Part shown: one piece after another, positions 10,135 through 21,867 of the stretch
Layout of the letters: each line of letters opens with the position of its first letter
Numbering within the stretch: position 1 is the stretch's first letter
Assembly (NCBI GenBank): GCA_947034895.1
Contig: OX344763.1
Span: 60,531,093 to 60,595,092 of the forward strand
DNA length: 64,000 bases
From: Rhytidiadelphus loreus
Taxonomy: Eukaryota; Streptophyta; Bryopsida; Hypnales; Hylocomiaceae
Direction: 5' to 3'
Notes under the pieces: model-generated
Databases searched by the model: none
What the model was told of the DNA's origin: nothing
The model's input: only the letters and a program-made list of their open reading frames with translations
Position numbers and translations under genes: made by a program

Positions 10135-11073
10135 TTGAGTATGTGCTACTTCCAGGTTCGGGCTCCCAATCTGAATTTGCCAACACCCAAGCGGAGGTTC
10201 ACTAGAAGCTTGCTTTCCGGGTCGGAAAGGTCGCTCTCCAACGGCTCGGATTCGGCAGGAGGGAGCTGCGGACCCGCGCCGGTGTCCAAACTATACATGT
10301 TGCGCTCAGCCGCTGACGCCGCATCAGCCGCTATAGACTACTCCAAGGGGGACATTGAAGACGGCGTCGTTGATAGTCCTCCCAGTCGCGGGCACGGAAG
10401 GACGCCCGTCGCCTCCCCGTCCCCGCTCAAGCAAACATCGTCGACTTGAAGAGGGTCGTTCTCTCCAGCTTCGCGAGTAGACACTGTGACAAACCGGAAA
10501 CTGAACCTGTTCGTCGGCGGGACTTCAGTGGGTCCTCGAGTCAATGATAATCTCCTGGCCTCCGAAGTGCCTCAGTCTGTCCCCGTGAGAGATTTTTTGC
10601 GGATGTCATCTTCGGGAGGGTACACGAAGAGCGAACAAGTTGGTCCAACGGTTAGACCTCAGTTACTTCAGCTCGAGAATAATCCGCCTCAGCCTTGGGC
10701 GTCAGCTGGAGGAAGACGACGACGACCTTCCACCGATTCCATTTTCCGTCAGAGGGTTATTAGGGACCAACGCCGCTCTCTGCACTTTATATCGATTAGA
10801 AGTGGACCTCCATACAAAGGCGATGTGAATGCATTCCTCCCGAAGCCGCCTACTTCTGGGTCTAGATCGCCTTCCACTTCTCAGGTTACTCGAAATTTTC
10901 GCGATTTGAAGCGTAAGGGGAGTGGATCTCAGAGTGCGGGCGTCTGCACGGGAGTGGACGGTGAGAGTGGGCCCCACCATCATTCTCGACGCGACGATAT
11001 CTTCAAGGGACTAGTGAAACTGAAAGCGTTACAGGCGACGAAGAGCAAAGACATAGCCAACACCAATGCGTAA
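10135..11073 (+). pseudogene. Basic disordered protein, one in-frame TGA
   Basis: A single frame of ~312 codons with one TGA at 10447-10449. The product is Ser/Arg/Pro-rich (TPKRRFTRSLLSGSERSLS; GGRRRRPSTDS), with no fold that I recognise and a Lys-rich end (KLKALQATKSKD). The TGA falls in a decayed palindrome copy (10436-10454) at a position where the palindrome consensus has CGA, so this stop most likely arose from CGA by C to T. Possibly a nuclear accessory protein of locus A; function unknown. Confidence 0.5.
10436..10999. repeat. Distal, decayed palindrome copies of locus A
   Basis: CATCGTCGACTTGAAGAGG at 10436-10454 (left arm nearly intact, right arm decayed), a weak copy at 10531-10549 (right arm ends TCAATGATA), and a good copy at 10981-10999 (CATTCTCGACGCGACGATA). 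They mark the downstream limit of the palindrome family, about 7.8 kb from the first copy. Confidence 0.7.
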
Positions 11074-11524
11074 CGCCAACGGGCAATATTCTGGATGCCT
11101 TGGGATCCTTTGTCCCTCTTACTATAAATAGAATGAACGTAAATAGTCCATACAAAGTCGTGATGGAAACAAGAGTGCCTTATGTATAGTGAGCCTCTCC
11201 GTTCCTAGATCGGCATTATTGATAGATTGAGCACTTCATAATTCATACCATTTGGGTGCCATTTTGTGCACGCAAGACTTATATACTTTTTGTGTTCTTC
11301 ATACCTCGAGGAGTTCGAGCTTATTGAATTTAAATGGAATTTTCTTGATTTAGGACAATTTCTGCGAGTAATTGTTTTCCGATTGTTCCTGTACTTGTCT
11401 CGCTTGGAGGCAATTATTTTGGGCACCTGCTACAAAAACTCTATGATTGGTGTTAGTCGTGCTTCATTTAGTGTTGACTTCAACAACTAATATTTCAATG
11501 ATCTTTGCTCTTCATTTTGCAAAG
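11074..11524. other. Spacer between locus A and RING gene
   Basis: AT-rich, with no coding frame that I can support. It separates the palindrome-bearing region from the coiled-coil RING gene on the same strand. Confidence 0.4.
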
Positions 11525-13168
11525 TCTCAAAAAGACCATTTTGTCTCAATTTAACGAATAAGGCCTTACAACAAGGCGACGATGAAGAAGAAGTCGTTGA
11601 TGAAGACGAGGTGTCAACGTTGCCAGAGGCCTCAGGGTTGCGGAGGAGACCAAGGTCCAAGGCAAAGAAGGCCAAATGTTACCAGACTCCAGACAATGTT
11701 GATATAGAGATTGCGAATCTGAAGCAGCCACCAAGGACCTTGACGCGGGAAGACTTCGCAAACAAATATAGATTGTCTAACACCTCCCAAAATAATTCCC
11801 ATCGGTATAGGAAGGGCTCCCTCCCAACGAAGCTGGTGCGGAAGTACTTTGGGGAGCCACTAGGCGAAGGGGGGAGGAATGGATTCTCATGGCAGCAATG
11901 CGACAAAGCCGACTTGCGAGCGCGAATTCAAGAGTTGCACCCCATTATATACCAGCATGGTCCCATAGAGGTACCCGGGTTACTGAAGATGCATTTTGCT
12001 GAGGGAGTTGCGATGGAGTTCGAAAAGGGAGCAGAAGAAGTGAATTGGTGTTTGTTTGGGGAGGAGACAAATAAAAGACAGCGCAATCGTTACAAACAAG
12101 ACCTGAAGAAGCTTCAAACCTTCAAGAAGAGTATGCAGACTTCTAACAAAAATGCGGAGATTCGAGGCTTGGAGTGGAGGTCAATCAAATTAGAACCCGG
12201 CCAGGAAGTGATGAAACTAGAAAGAGGTGGGGGGAGTGGGAAGGCATCTACTGCAGATAGGGTGCCCGTTAGGTGTCGATCAAGGCTTGGAGAGACAGGT
12301 GGGGAATCTGGGGTGTCTGCAGGTTTTGAGGACCTTGATGCGCAACGAGGACTCCGACCTTGGTCGAAAGGAAGTGTAGGAGAGCGGCAATTGGAAGTAG
12401 AATCCCTCATGAGTGTGGTGCACATAGAGGGAGAGGTGTTGAAGATTCAGCACAAGGAGGCTGAATCCATGCTAAAAGAATGCCAATTGCAGAAGAGGGA
12501 CGCACAGTGCCTTGTCGATACTTTCAAGAACCAACTATAGGTGAAAGCAAAACTCATTGATGTCATGAAGGGAGCTAGTGAGGATATGGTTCGTGAATCG
12601 ATCAAATTGGAGATGGTGCAAGAACAATTGGCATCGGAGGAGGAGCATCTACATGAAGCTAACTTGCATCTTATGCTAGTAGAGACTGCCTTGTCCGTTT
12701 TGGCTGTGAAGTTGGATTGTCACCGAATCCAATTTGACGCTTTGGTGTCCGAATTGGGGTCTTTGAAGAGAGGCAGGCCGGGTGGTCTGTTCAATCCTAG
12801 ACCCATGGTGTATGCTCGTTCAGAGGAGCCCATTGTTGAACTTACTAACTCTAGCAACGAGACTGCTTTCATTGGGGTGACTGTATGTTCCTTATGTTCC
12901 TTTCCATTTCCGCACAACGATATTATTGTATCCTCCTGTAGACACCTCTACCACCCTTTTTGTGCTTCCGTACTTTTTGTGAATGATGGAAAGTGCATGG
13001 CTAGAGGTTGTAAAACCGCGTCACATCCCGAATGGCATCGAAGCCTTGGATGGGGGGAGCCAAGTGCAGATCTGGTACAGCGGGCTTTGATGCTGGGACT
13101 TGCGGAAGAAACCAAAAAAGTTTTGGAAGACCGAAAAGATGCGGCCATAACACAGTGTCCAGCTGCTG
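11525..13168 (+). pseudogene. Coiled-coil RING finger protein, in-frame TAG
   Basis: A frame from about 11525 to a donor at 13169 (GCTG|GTAAGT), broken only by TAG at 12538-12540. N-terminus acidic then basic (RRRPRSKAKKAKC). A conserved block (IYQHGPIEVPGLLKMHFAEG...VNW) matches one in the RING gene at 34.3 kb (EVYQVLYEKPTVKRNEIHLF...VDW). Long coiled coil follows (~270-400), then the RING: CSLC, SSCRHLYHPFC and CMARGC give a C-x2-C ... C-x-H-x2-H-x2-C ... C-x3-C pattern. RING proteins are E3 ubiquitin ligases. The last Cys pair is spaced by three residues rather than two, so zinc binding is plausible but atypical. Confidence 0.7.
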
Positions 13169-14027
13169 GTAAGTCCATGCTTTTGGGTTCCATATTTTGA
13201 GTTTCATGGAGTGCATAATTGTAATGTCCTACTCTAGAGACTTTGAAGTCCTAAAACCTAATTTCTAACTTCACAATCTCTGTTACAGTACCTTTTGCAA
13301 TGGCATTTTCTCACTCACTAGTACAATATAACATTTCCAACCACAGTCTATATTATTGGTACATAATGTATATATTGTAGGACATGAAAGACTTCACAAC
13401 AGTTTATAGTATTTTCTCGTTTGCCGAAATGTCTTGAATGTAGTATTGGTAGTCAAATTCCTTCTACTTCTTTGTTGAAAAGTAAAACTGTCAACTCAAA
13501 GTATTTAGAGTACCATTGTGTTTGTAATTTCAATATCACTTTCTTGTACTCCTTGGCTATGTAGGTACTCTTTGTAGACTATGTCAGTTTTTTTCCCGTA
13601 CACTACATTGGAGTGTACAAGACTACATTACCTCAAGTGTTTTTAGAGTATATATCAAATTTGAATTTTATTTAATGTACAACATGTACATTTCTGAAAA
13701 GTGGTTTCCAGTGAAACCTACTTATTGTATTATTTAAAAAAATTAAATAGTATTAAACGTCCTTACTAACTTCAAGTAATACAAAATGTATAAAATGATC
13801 TTAGTGTAGTACTCATTTAGTGGTCCCTTCAATACAAATATACGAATTTGTACTCAACACACGATGCACAATGGAGTTTATATTTTGTACCAAGTACAAG
13901 GTGTTCTTTTTATATTGTTGTTTTATACTTTTAAATTGTTGGTTATGTATATCGTTGTATTTATCTTTTAAGGTTTTGGGACGTATAGTTCAACTAAATG
14001 GAAGTCAATGCGTTGCTCTATGTGCAG
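13169..14027. other. AT-rich probable intron
   Basis: Bounded by GTAAGT at 13169 and TGTGCAG at 14021-14027. If spliced, the RING frame continues in phase (PAA|VFGQKFAHLASSP...) to a run of ten G at 14124-14133. Contains several TGTAC words and no coding frame. Confidence 0.5.
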
Positions 14028-15374
14028 TCTTCGGCCAGAAGTTTGCCCATCTTGCAAGCTCTCCAGCAAATTTTACGGAGGGAGCCACTAGCCAAGCTTT
14101 CTGCTCAATGAAGGCTACTGATTGGGGGGGGGGTGTTAGAATTTACAAAACTTGCAGAGGATGCCACTAATCTAGAAACGAGGAAGAAGAGAGTCCGTGA
14201 TGGAGTTCAGGCTGGTACTTTAAAGGTGTTACCAAGAAAGAAAATTAAAATTGGGTATGAGTGCATTGAGGAGGGTCTCAGAAAGGGAGAGAAGGTTGAA
14301 GAGCCAGAAGTTAGTTCAGGGACGGAATCAAGTGAAGATGGCGTCTCCCCGAAGATGTTGAACTTGCCTTCCTCCTTAGGTACCACCATTTCTACCCGTG
14401 AAGAGGACGGAAAAAGTTTTGAAGGTGAATTGGGTGAGGTGCAGGTTGAAGGAGATGACGGGGGTCAAAATGATGTCCACATACCCGTCTTCAAGTCCTG
14501 GGACCCAGAATTCATTAGTCCGCTGAAACCATTGAAACCAAGACATATATGTGGACGAGAAAATGGTTTAGTATCTGAAGGAGGGGTTGAGGTGGCAAGT
14601 CCACCTGCCTCAATTATGAGGGCTCCTGGGAGCGAACAGAAGGCTATAGAGAGAGATGTAGGAGAAAGGATGGAAGGAGTTGAGGGGCATGCTAGGAAAG
14701 GGATTCTTGAAGATGAAGGACATGGTGATGGAAAGCAGTTTCCGCTGTCAATGGAGGAGCTCCTTGAACTGGCACCTAACGCAACTATGGTACATACTAA
14801 TGAAACTATAATTTCCATGATAAAAGTACCTGCAATTGCAGATGTAGGAGAGGGGATGCCAGTTCAAAAAGGAGGAGTTCGAGAAGGGAAAGGTGTAGAC
14901 GAGAATAATACTAGGGAGGGAAGACATTCAGATTACAAGGACAGTGCTGTTGAAAAGGATATTCATTTCGGGGATGCTAGTGAGAAAAAGGATGAAGGTG
15001 GAGCAGATGACGGGGAGGGGAAGGGTACTCAGGAGGGAATCACTAAAGAGCTTGCAACGTCTCATGAAGAGAATAAGGACCTCATAGCAGATGCGCCTAA
15101 CTCAGGCCTGGTGAAGAAAAAGAAGGAGGATAAGAAAGAGGACAAGAAGCGCCAGAAGAAGGTGGCTGATGAGGAGGATCCACCAACATCCTTAGAAAAT
15201 CTTTTTAGTACAGAGCACACTTCTTTTGCTGAATTGTCCACTATAGCATCTGGGAGTTTGAATGATGGTAGTGAGGACGCTGTAGAGACCGTCGCTACCA
15301 TCATTGAGCCTCCGGCAAGGAGATGCACCAGGTCACAGCATGCGAGTTCCATCCAACCTAATATATCTACGCAG
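14028..15374 (+). pseudogene. Acidic, disordered exon upstream of SUVR SET domain
   Basis: From 14028 the frame runs to a G10 tract (14124-14133) and resumes one frame over as LEFTKLAEDATNLETRKKR. About 410 further codons are Glu/Gly/Lys-rich and disordered, with basic patches (LPRKKIKIG; KKKKEDKKEDKKRQKK). A donor at 15375 (CAG|GTAGAG) joins the pre-SET exon at 15612 in phase 0 (NISTQ|TPPWYFNGDLS), so this is probably the N-terminal part of the SET protein. If translation instead reads past the donor it ends at TAG 15411-15413. Whether the RING exon upstream is part of the same transcript is unresolved. Confidence 0.5.
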
Positions 15375-15611
15375 GTAGAGAAACCAATTAAACAGAAGCG
15401 CCGACGCTCTTAGGTTGGGAATAGTTTTTCTACCTCCGCCATTATTTATATATTCCAGTTTTCTATTTAGTGCATATATGTCAGTGAAGGCTTGTACATG
15501 GTCTCCTAAATAGAGGCAGCTGAAACAGAGATTACCTTTTAACAAACCTTCACCTTTTACTACACTATCGGTACATTCTAATGTGTCTTGTTTGGATGTG
15601 TTTCATAACAG

Positions 15612-16668
15612 ACCCCGCCTTGGTACTTTAATGGAGATTTGTCTCATGGCTTGGAGGCAATTCCGGTATCAGTAGTTCCACTCGATGTTCCCTTAATACC
15701 TTTCAAGTACATGACTAGTAGTGTAGTCCATAACAAAGCACTTGTGCATACTTCTGTTGTTGGACTAGGAAAGGGTAATTTTTGCAGTTGTGGTAAGGCA
15801 GATTGTTTGACTACAGACTATCATTGTGATTGTACCAAGGGAACCGGAGGTCAGTTTGCATACAAGCCAGGTGGCTTCCTCAAAGACCGGTTCTTGCAAA
15901 CTAAAGAGGGTGTACGTCAAACCTTCATGAGGGAATGTAATTTCAAGCGTGGATGCCACAGTAAATGTGGTAATCGTACGTGTTGTTCAACAGGGGATGA
16001 AGTATTCATTAGAGGTTTTTCGTACAGCGCAAACCGGTTGGGGGATTCGAGCCATTGAGTCCATCCCAAAAGGTGCGTTCGTGTTTGAGATGACTGGAGA
16101 GATATTAACAAACGTTGAGATGCACATTAGAAACCTTGTAGTTAAGGATGGAGAAACGTATGCGTTGCAACTTGATGCTGATTGGGCCACTGAAAAAAAA
16201 TTAGACGACAACACAGCTCTCTGCTTGGATTCCACTCACTATGGGAATGTCGCAAGATTTTTGAATCACAGGTTAGACCTTAAACTGCTCTTATTAATTG
16301 TGCATTGTAATGTTATCACATGCTAGAATTGTGCCAATTAAACCCAATTGACATTGGGTCACTAATTGGCATTGTACTAATCGTGTGCAGGTGTGAAGAT
16401 GGAAACCTTATTGACATACCTGTACAGGTTGAGACCGTTCATAAGAGTATGTACCATGTTGCATTCTTCACCAAACGAATGGTTGAAGCTAAGGAGGAGT
16501 TGACATGGGATTATGGCACTGACTTCTCCCGTGATGACCTTGATTTGCCCTACTTTGCTTGTAAATGTATGAGCACCATGTGCAGAGATAGATTTTTACA
16601 AATCGGTGGACGAAATGAGCAAGGAATTAGGCGGATGAATTATTGGACGTGCCCTTCTACACTGACAT
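15612..16668 (+). pseudogene. SUVR-type histone H3K9 methyltransferase, 4-bp frameshift
   Basis: Exon 15612-16271 and exon 16391-16670 (intron 16272-16390, GT-AG, phase preserved: FLNH(R)CEDGNL). Pre-SET zinc cluster residues are present (FCSCGKADC...CDC, ECNFKRGCHSKCGNR). The SET core has GWGIRAIESIPKG, FLNHRCEDGNL and ELTWDYG, and the post-SET has FACKCMSTMC. The order and wording match plant SUVR1/2/4-type enzymes, which methylate H3K9 at repeats in the nucleus. All zinc ligands and the catalytic Tyr are there. One lesion breaks it: an extra ACGT at 15978-15981, exactly after CGNR, shifts the frame; without it the text reads CGNR-VVQQG as in the family. Confidence 0.85.
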
Positions 16669-16670
16669 AG

Positions 16671-17444
16671 AATTTGATGTTGTCCAAATTATATTTTCTA
16701 TCGCAGTACATTATTCTCTGACATAGAATACAAAACTGACAAAATAATATTTTCTAAGTGATATCACTTCCATTTGTCATGCTTATAGCTTCAGGGGGGT
16801 GTCCTTTTTTCTTGCCTGTATTGGTCTCTATGTTGCCCAACGTCTTATGCTTGGCAACACTCTTGTAACGTGTACTCCCTTTTTCAAGTGCCGGACCCTT
16901 TCAGTGAATGCCAGACCTTGTAGAAGTCATCCTCTTTTACGTAAAGTCTTCTAGTTTAGGAACGGCTAATCCATGGAGTTGATAAACATGTCCTTACAGA
17001 TGCGTGCTGGCTTTCACTTAGAATCCATTTTTTGGCTTACATATGTTTGCCATTGTATTTGGAAACTTCTTTTCTGACTCAGTGTGTATTGATGTTCCCT
17101 GCACAGGTTGTAAGTGATTGATGCGAACGTCATTCCTCTCCGCATGCCTGAATGTAAAACCGACGAGCTCAACAAGAATAAAGTGGTAGCTTCGGTCATC
17201 TGTAATGCTGCTTATAGTGAAACACATGACCCAATCCCAAAACATGCAAAACATAGGCTGCATGAAGGCATTGGACGACCTGCTAACATGCTCAAATCTA
17301 TACATTCTAACCCTGTCCCTCGGCAAGGTCAAGAATATCCCCTCCACGTACCTCAAATAACTATTTTGTGAATTAAAAAGCAAAAACAAAATAAATCATT
17401 TAGCCCTCATCTAAAAATATGTGGGCGATTGCAAAATCTCACTT
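16671..17444. other. Spacer, no gene seen
   Basis: Open frames here are short and lack motifs. The segment lies between the convergent SUVR-like gene (+) and transposase gene D (-). Confidence 0.4.
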
Positions 17445-17574
17445 CTTGCCTGAGTTGCCTTGCCGGTTGAAGGCTCAGGCTTCAGGTCATCATTAAAAAT
17501 ATCCACAAGCTTGCTTGAGTGCCTTGTCGGCTGAAGAGTCAAGCTTAAGTTCATCATTAAAAATTTCCACAAAC
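17445..17574. repeat. 65-bp tandem duplication
   Basis: Two adjacent, diverged copies (17445-17509 and 17510-17574), each starting CTTGC(C/T)TGAGT and ending CATTAAAAAT(A/T)TCCACAA. No function apparent. Confidence 0.75.
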
Positions 17575-17820
17575 TTATGACGTGCATTACACAAGCATCA
17601 CACAAGAAAAAGAGGTTGATATAGATGGAAATAGAGCAAGCATACACACTGTACTTTTACTAGCCCAAATGAATATGCAGCTCAATGAAAGAAGCGAATT
17701 TCTTCATTTGTACTTCAAGTATAAAAAAATACTATAATTGTAGTACAATTCAGGTACAAATAGTATCCAATGATACTAGGAAGGAGATACACACTATCTA
17801 AAAGCAAAAAAAAAAAAATA

Positions 17821-20800
17821 CTACTCAACGTTGAATGCCCACCATTCTCGTAATGCATCCTCACACACACGTTGGGATTCAGAAGACATCTTATACACAG
17901 GGGTTCCCTTCACCCTGTATGCCGCAAAAGTCATGGGGAACTTGCAAGCCCGAACTAGATGTGCATCAACATGTGCATCTACTGCCTTTTCACAGTACAC
18001 ATATGTCTTCTCTCCCCGTCCAAACTTCTTATAGTATTTGCCCTAGATGACAGCGTCCCCTGTAGTGAAGGTCCCACCCCATGGATAAGAAAGAGGCTCT
18101 TGTAAAACAAACTTTGTCTTTTGGCATTGTAGAATATAAAATTCCACACCATCCTCGTTCTCGTCCTCTGCTGGGATCATAAAATTGTCTCCAACTTCAA
18201 CCAGGTCCCCAATGCTTGTAGACACTCCATCGTGGACCCAGTTGTCCGCGTCAACCATCTCTTTTGTTTCTTCTACAACTACAACGCTCACTAGTACGAG
18301 TCTCTGCATCTGCCGTTCCTGTACATGTGAAGATCTCTCACAGTCAGCCCAGTCACCATCAACACATGGAATGCAGAAACATGATAAAGCACGAGTCTTA
18401 AGAAGAGTAGGATTGGTCATAGAGAAGCCCATGATAGAGTATAAACTCTTGGAACCAGGAATAGTGTTGCACTTTACAGTAGTATCTGCATGATTCACCT
18501 CCATCTCTCCAATGTGCCAAAACACTCTGGAAAGAGAAGATGTCTTTGATTGTGCATATGAACTGATGACACGCTTTGTATACTTTTCTTCCAGGAAGTC
18601 CACCACTTGTCTAGCGTTTTGCAATGGGCATAGTGGATTTTGAATCTGCTCAGCTGCAAGTGCTCTTTTCATAACCGCCCCTGCTCCATCCCACTCTCCT
18701 TTGCCTTGGGCGGATTCAAAAAAGTTCCATTGCATCTTACAACCTCTAGTAAGGGACGAGTATCAGGCTACAAAATACATGGCGGTAGCACATTTGAATT
18801 GTGCACTGCAGCCATCACTAAAAACCCAATGCTCCTCTGGAGAGAACCCTGCATCCACCATCCAATCCCAATGTAAAAGTAAGCAATGCTGGACAAAAGT
18901 AGAGTCATGGTCCTTATCATCGGAAATATAGAAATGAGTCTGCTTCAAGATGTTGTCTCCCTCCCTCCACATGGTAATGTGAACCAAAATGGTCACAGAC
19001 GTGTTGAAGTAGTATAGACTCTGCACTTCATTTTGAATTGCAAAAGAGTAGTTCTCTGCATAGTCAATATGAGAGACAACAACTCCCTCAGGAATGTTGT
19101 ACATCATGAGCTGGCACTGCTCGTCCTTCCACCTTGCTCTAAAGTTGTGAGTGATGAAGGTTGTGACAGTCTTTTCCATGTAGGAGAGGAAGATGTGTGG
19201 AGTAGTCTCTCGGAACGCTTCTCTGAGACGTTTTTTTGGCTTGCCAGTATTTATATCCACCCCAACCTGGTAGTACTCAAAGCACTTCCATTTGAAGGTA
19301 AATGAAGTCTGACTACACAACTCAAATTCACAGAAGGTTAGTAGATGGAATCCACAATTAGGACAGTCTCCCATGAGACATTCTAGCCTATGCCAGAGGT
19401 CAAATTCTTCCTTTGGACAAACACAAGCTTCCCATATCAAAGTTATTCACTTGTAAATATGCTCATGGGCATGGCAGCCGTCCTCTACATTGCCCGCACA
19501 AATCACACACTGACAAGTACAATTCATGCTTGCATGCAACCCCCTGAGTCTATCCCTCAAGTTGTTGAGGGCAACCTTCATGAAATCCATCTGTACGTGG
19601 TAGATACAGCAGCATGTATTTTTCTCTTTCAGTTTTCTCACCCACCACGGTTTCAACCTTTCAAAAGCTCTTTGTCGCACACTACATTCAGGATGTGTCT
19701 CCTTGAAGCGTAGGAAGAAACAAGTCTGCCAAATACAACACAACATCAACTCTGGGATATTGTTAGATAGCATGTATTGTTTTCTATACAAATGAAACTT
19801 ACAAAAATGTAGTAATTATACCATACTTTCACTACAACGTACTAGGAGTACTTTAACGAACTAGATGTATAAAATTTTAAGGTACATTAAGTGCAAAATA
19901 GTTCAAAACATATTAACAATATTTAATTAGTACTGAGTACTTATTAAAATCTGTAGTTGGTACTAAATCAAAGTAAGGTATGTACAAGTAGGTAGCAAAT
20001 TTTTTTTTCATTTTACTATAAATATTATTATTGTATTGAGCGCACAAGAAAGGTACTACTAATTGTACCATAATTTCACCTCACAATATTGTGAGTACTT
20101 TGTTCAACTTCATGAATCGAATTTGAAAGTATACTAAGTATATTCTTAGAACTACTGCAGTTATGTCTAGTACTGAAGTAGTTATTGAACTCTGCAATTT
20201 GTACTAGATCAAAGTAAGTCATGTAAAAGTAGTTGCAAGACTAATATGTGCACTATACTGAAAATAATTTGATTGAGCTAAAAGCACAAAGAAGGTACTA
20301 TTTGTACATAAGAGAAGTACACAAACACGGAGGTATTAGCACAATAGTACTGAACAAGAAAGATATTACAAGTGGACATATTTAGGAAGAACTTAAAGTA
20401 TAAAGTGTGCAGTCTTTTTATATGTATAGAGTGAAAAGTATTTAATCTAGAAAATGCCCGTATATGCCATACATAGTGAAGGTTGGTGCAATACTGTTTC
20501 ATACTTCTAAATTTTTCATTTTATGTACTAAACGTACATGTAATATATAAAGCACTCTTCTTTCCTATATGTTTGACCTTGTACAAACTCATAATTTCCA
20601 AAAAGAACACAAAAGAAGGACACAACTACAAGAAGGATACTTTAAGAATGAGACTTACCTGGGTCTCACAAAGGTAATGAGTAGGATGAGGCTCAATCCA
20701 CTCCAAGCGTCCAATTCTGTGCCTGATAATGTCTTTTTTGTTTGGTGAAACCTTTGTTTGACCATTCCACCAAACAAAGACACACTATTTGATGTAGTCA

Positions 20801-21480
20801 GATAACCCCTCTCTCTTCTGTCTCTGCAATCTAAGTCTTGGCACTGTATCTTGCCCATCAGGTGCAGAGACTCTTCTTCTCAAAGCAAGGTTAATGCTTC
20901 TAGTTGTTGTATCCAGAACCCGTGACAACCCTCTGACTCCTTCAGTCCCTAAACTCACTGCAGCATCTAGTAAAGCACTCTTTCTTGCTAAAAGCTCATT
21001 TGAGTTGGCCACCTTCAGTAATTGCAATTCATGTTTAAAATTCTCAAAGAAAGAATGAATCACCTTTGCTTCTTGTGGCCTGGGGTAGTACATAGGTAGC
21101 AAAGGTGCAACAATATCATGGCGTAAGACCTTTTCCATGACATCCCTCCTAGTAGATGGACCCGGGCAACCTCTCAATTCCTCAAATATGTACTGTGCTA
21201 GGCGTAGGGATCGGCGATTCAACTCCCTCACTGTTAGTTGGTCCTCCACTTCGTCATGTATAGGCGCTTGAGCTAGAAGTTGGGACTCCTCCACTCTTTG
21301 TCTATCATGTGCTCTTTGACTAGCCTTTCTCTCTCTTGCATTCTTTACAACTATAGCTTGAAGTTCTTCATGCAAACGAGCCTCAGCAAGCCTAGCAGCT
21401 GGACCGGCACAACTAATGCCATGCTTTGAACATTGCCTCTTTGCAACATTCCCCATTAGAGAAAGCCTTGGCAACACTAT
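17821..21480 (-). pseudogene. Transposase-like gene D, four in-frame stops
   Basis: Exons 20659-21480 and 19725-17821 (intron 19726-20658, donor CAG|GTAAGT, acceptor TTTGGCAG, phase 0), about 907 codons. The first exon is helical and Arg/Glu-rich. The second has a Cys/His cluster (KNTCCCIYHVQMDF; CTCQCVICAGN), then CPKEEF...CLMGDCPNCG, an RNase-H-like core (SHIDYAENYSFA; HWVFSDGCSAQFK) and FFESAQGKGEWDGAGAVMKR, a wording typical of large uncharacterised transposase-related families. The superfamily name is uncertain. Stops in frame: TAG 20785-20787, TGA 19447-19449, TGA 18763-18765, TAG 18043-18045. Homology-like text continues across each, and there is no frameshift in either exon. Confidence 0.7.
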
Positions 21481-21836
21481 CTGAACACAACAGATTTACA
21501 GCTAGCAGTAGTTGAAGTCCTCACGCCAGAAAGAGATGGTGTATACTCAAAGCTAGTAGTGGGATTACTATACAAATCAGTAGAAAATGTAGTTTGAAAA
21601 AGTGAACGCCTAGGAGAATCTTCTATAGTGTTGCAAAGGCCTAGATAGAATTCGCTCTTTCCTTGCTTGGACTGTGGAGTTTCGGATACATATCCTGAAT
21701 CACTTGTGCACTTGGAAGAAAAAGAGCCCACTGGAGCTGTTGAAACAGAGAGAAACTGAGAGTACGTGTCACTAGCAGGGAAGTAGGAAGTAATCAATTT
21801 TTGAACCAAACCAGGGCGATGTGGCAAGCTAGACAT
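21481..21836 (-). CDS. Possible 5' exon of gene D
   Basis: An open frame begins ATGTCTAGCTTGCCACATCG and encodes a Ser/Thr-rich segment of ~115 residues. Its 3' end overlaps a good acceptor (TGTTGTGTTCAG) for the main first exon of gene D, so a donor inside it is likely; I could not choose one. Alternatively gene D starts at the internal ATG near 21450 (MGNVAKRQC). Confidence 0.35.
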
Positions 21837-21867
21837 CTTTTACAAGCGGAAATAGAGACTACACATC

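Noticed and set aside
20915..20935. GACAACCCT inside gene D as a hAT terminus
   Set aside because: It lacks the extended TIR (GTCRTACCRGACG) and a partner, and lies in coding sequence.
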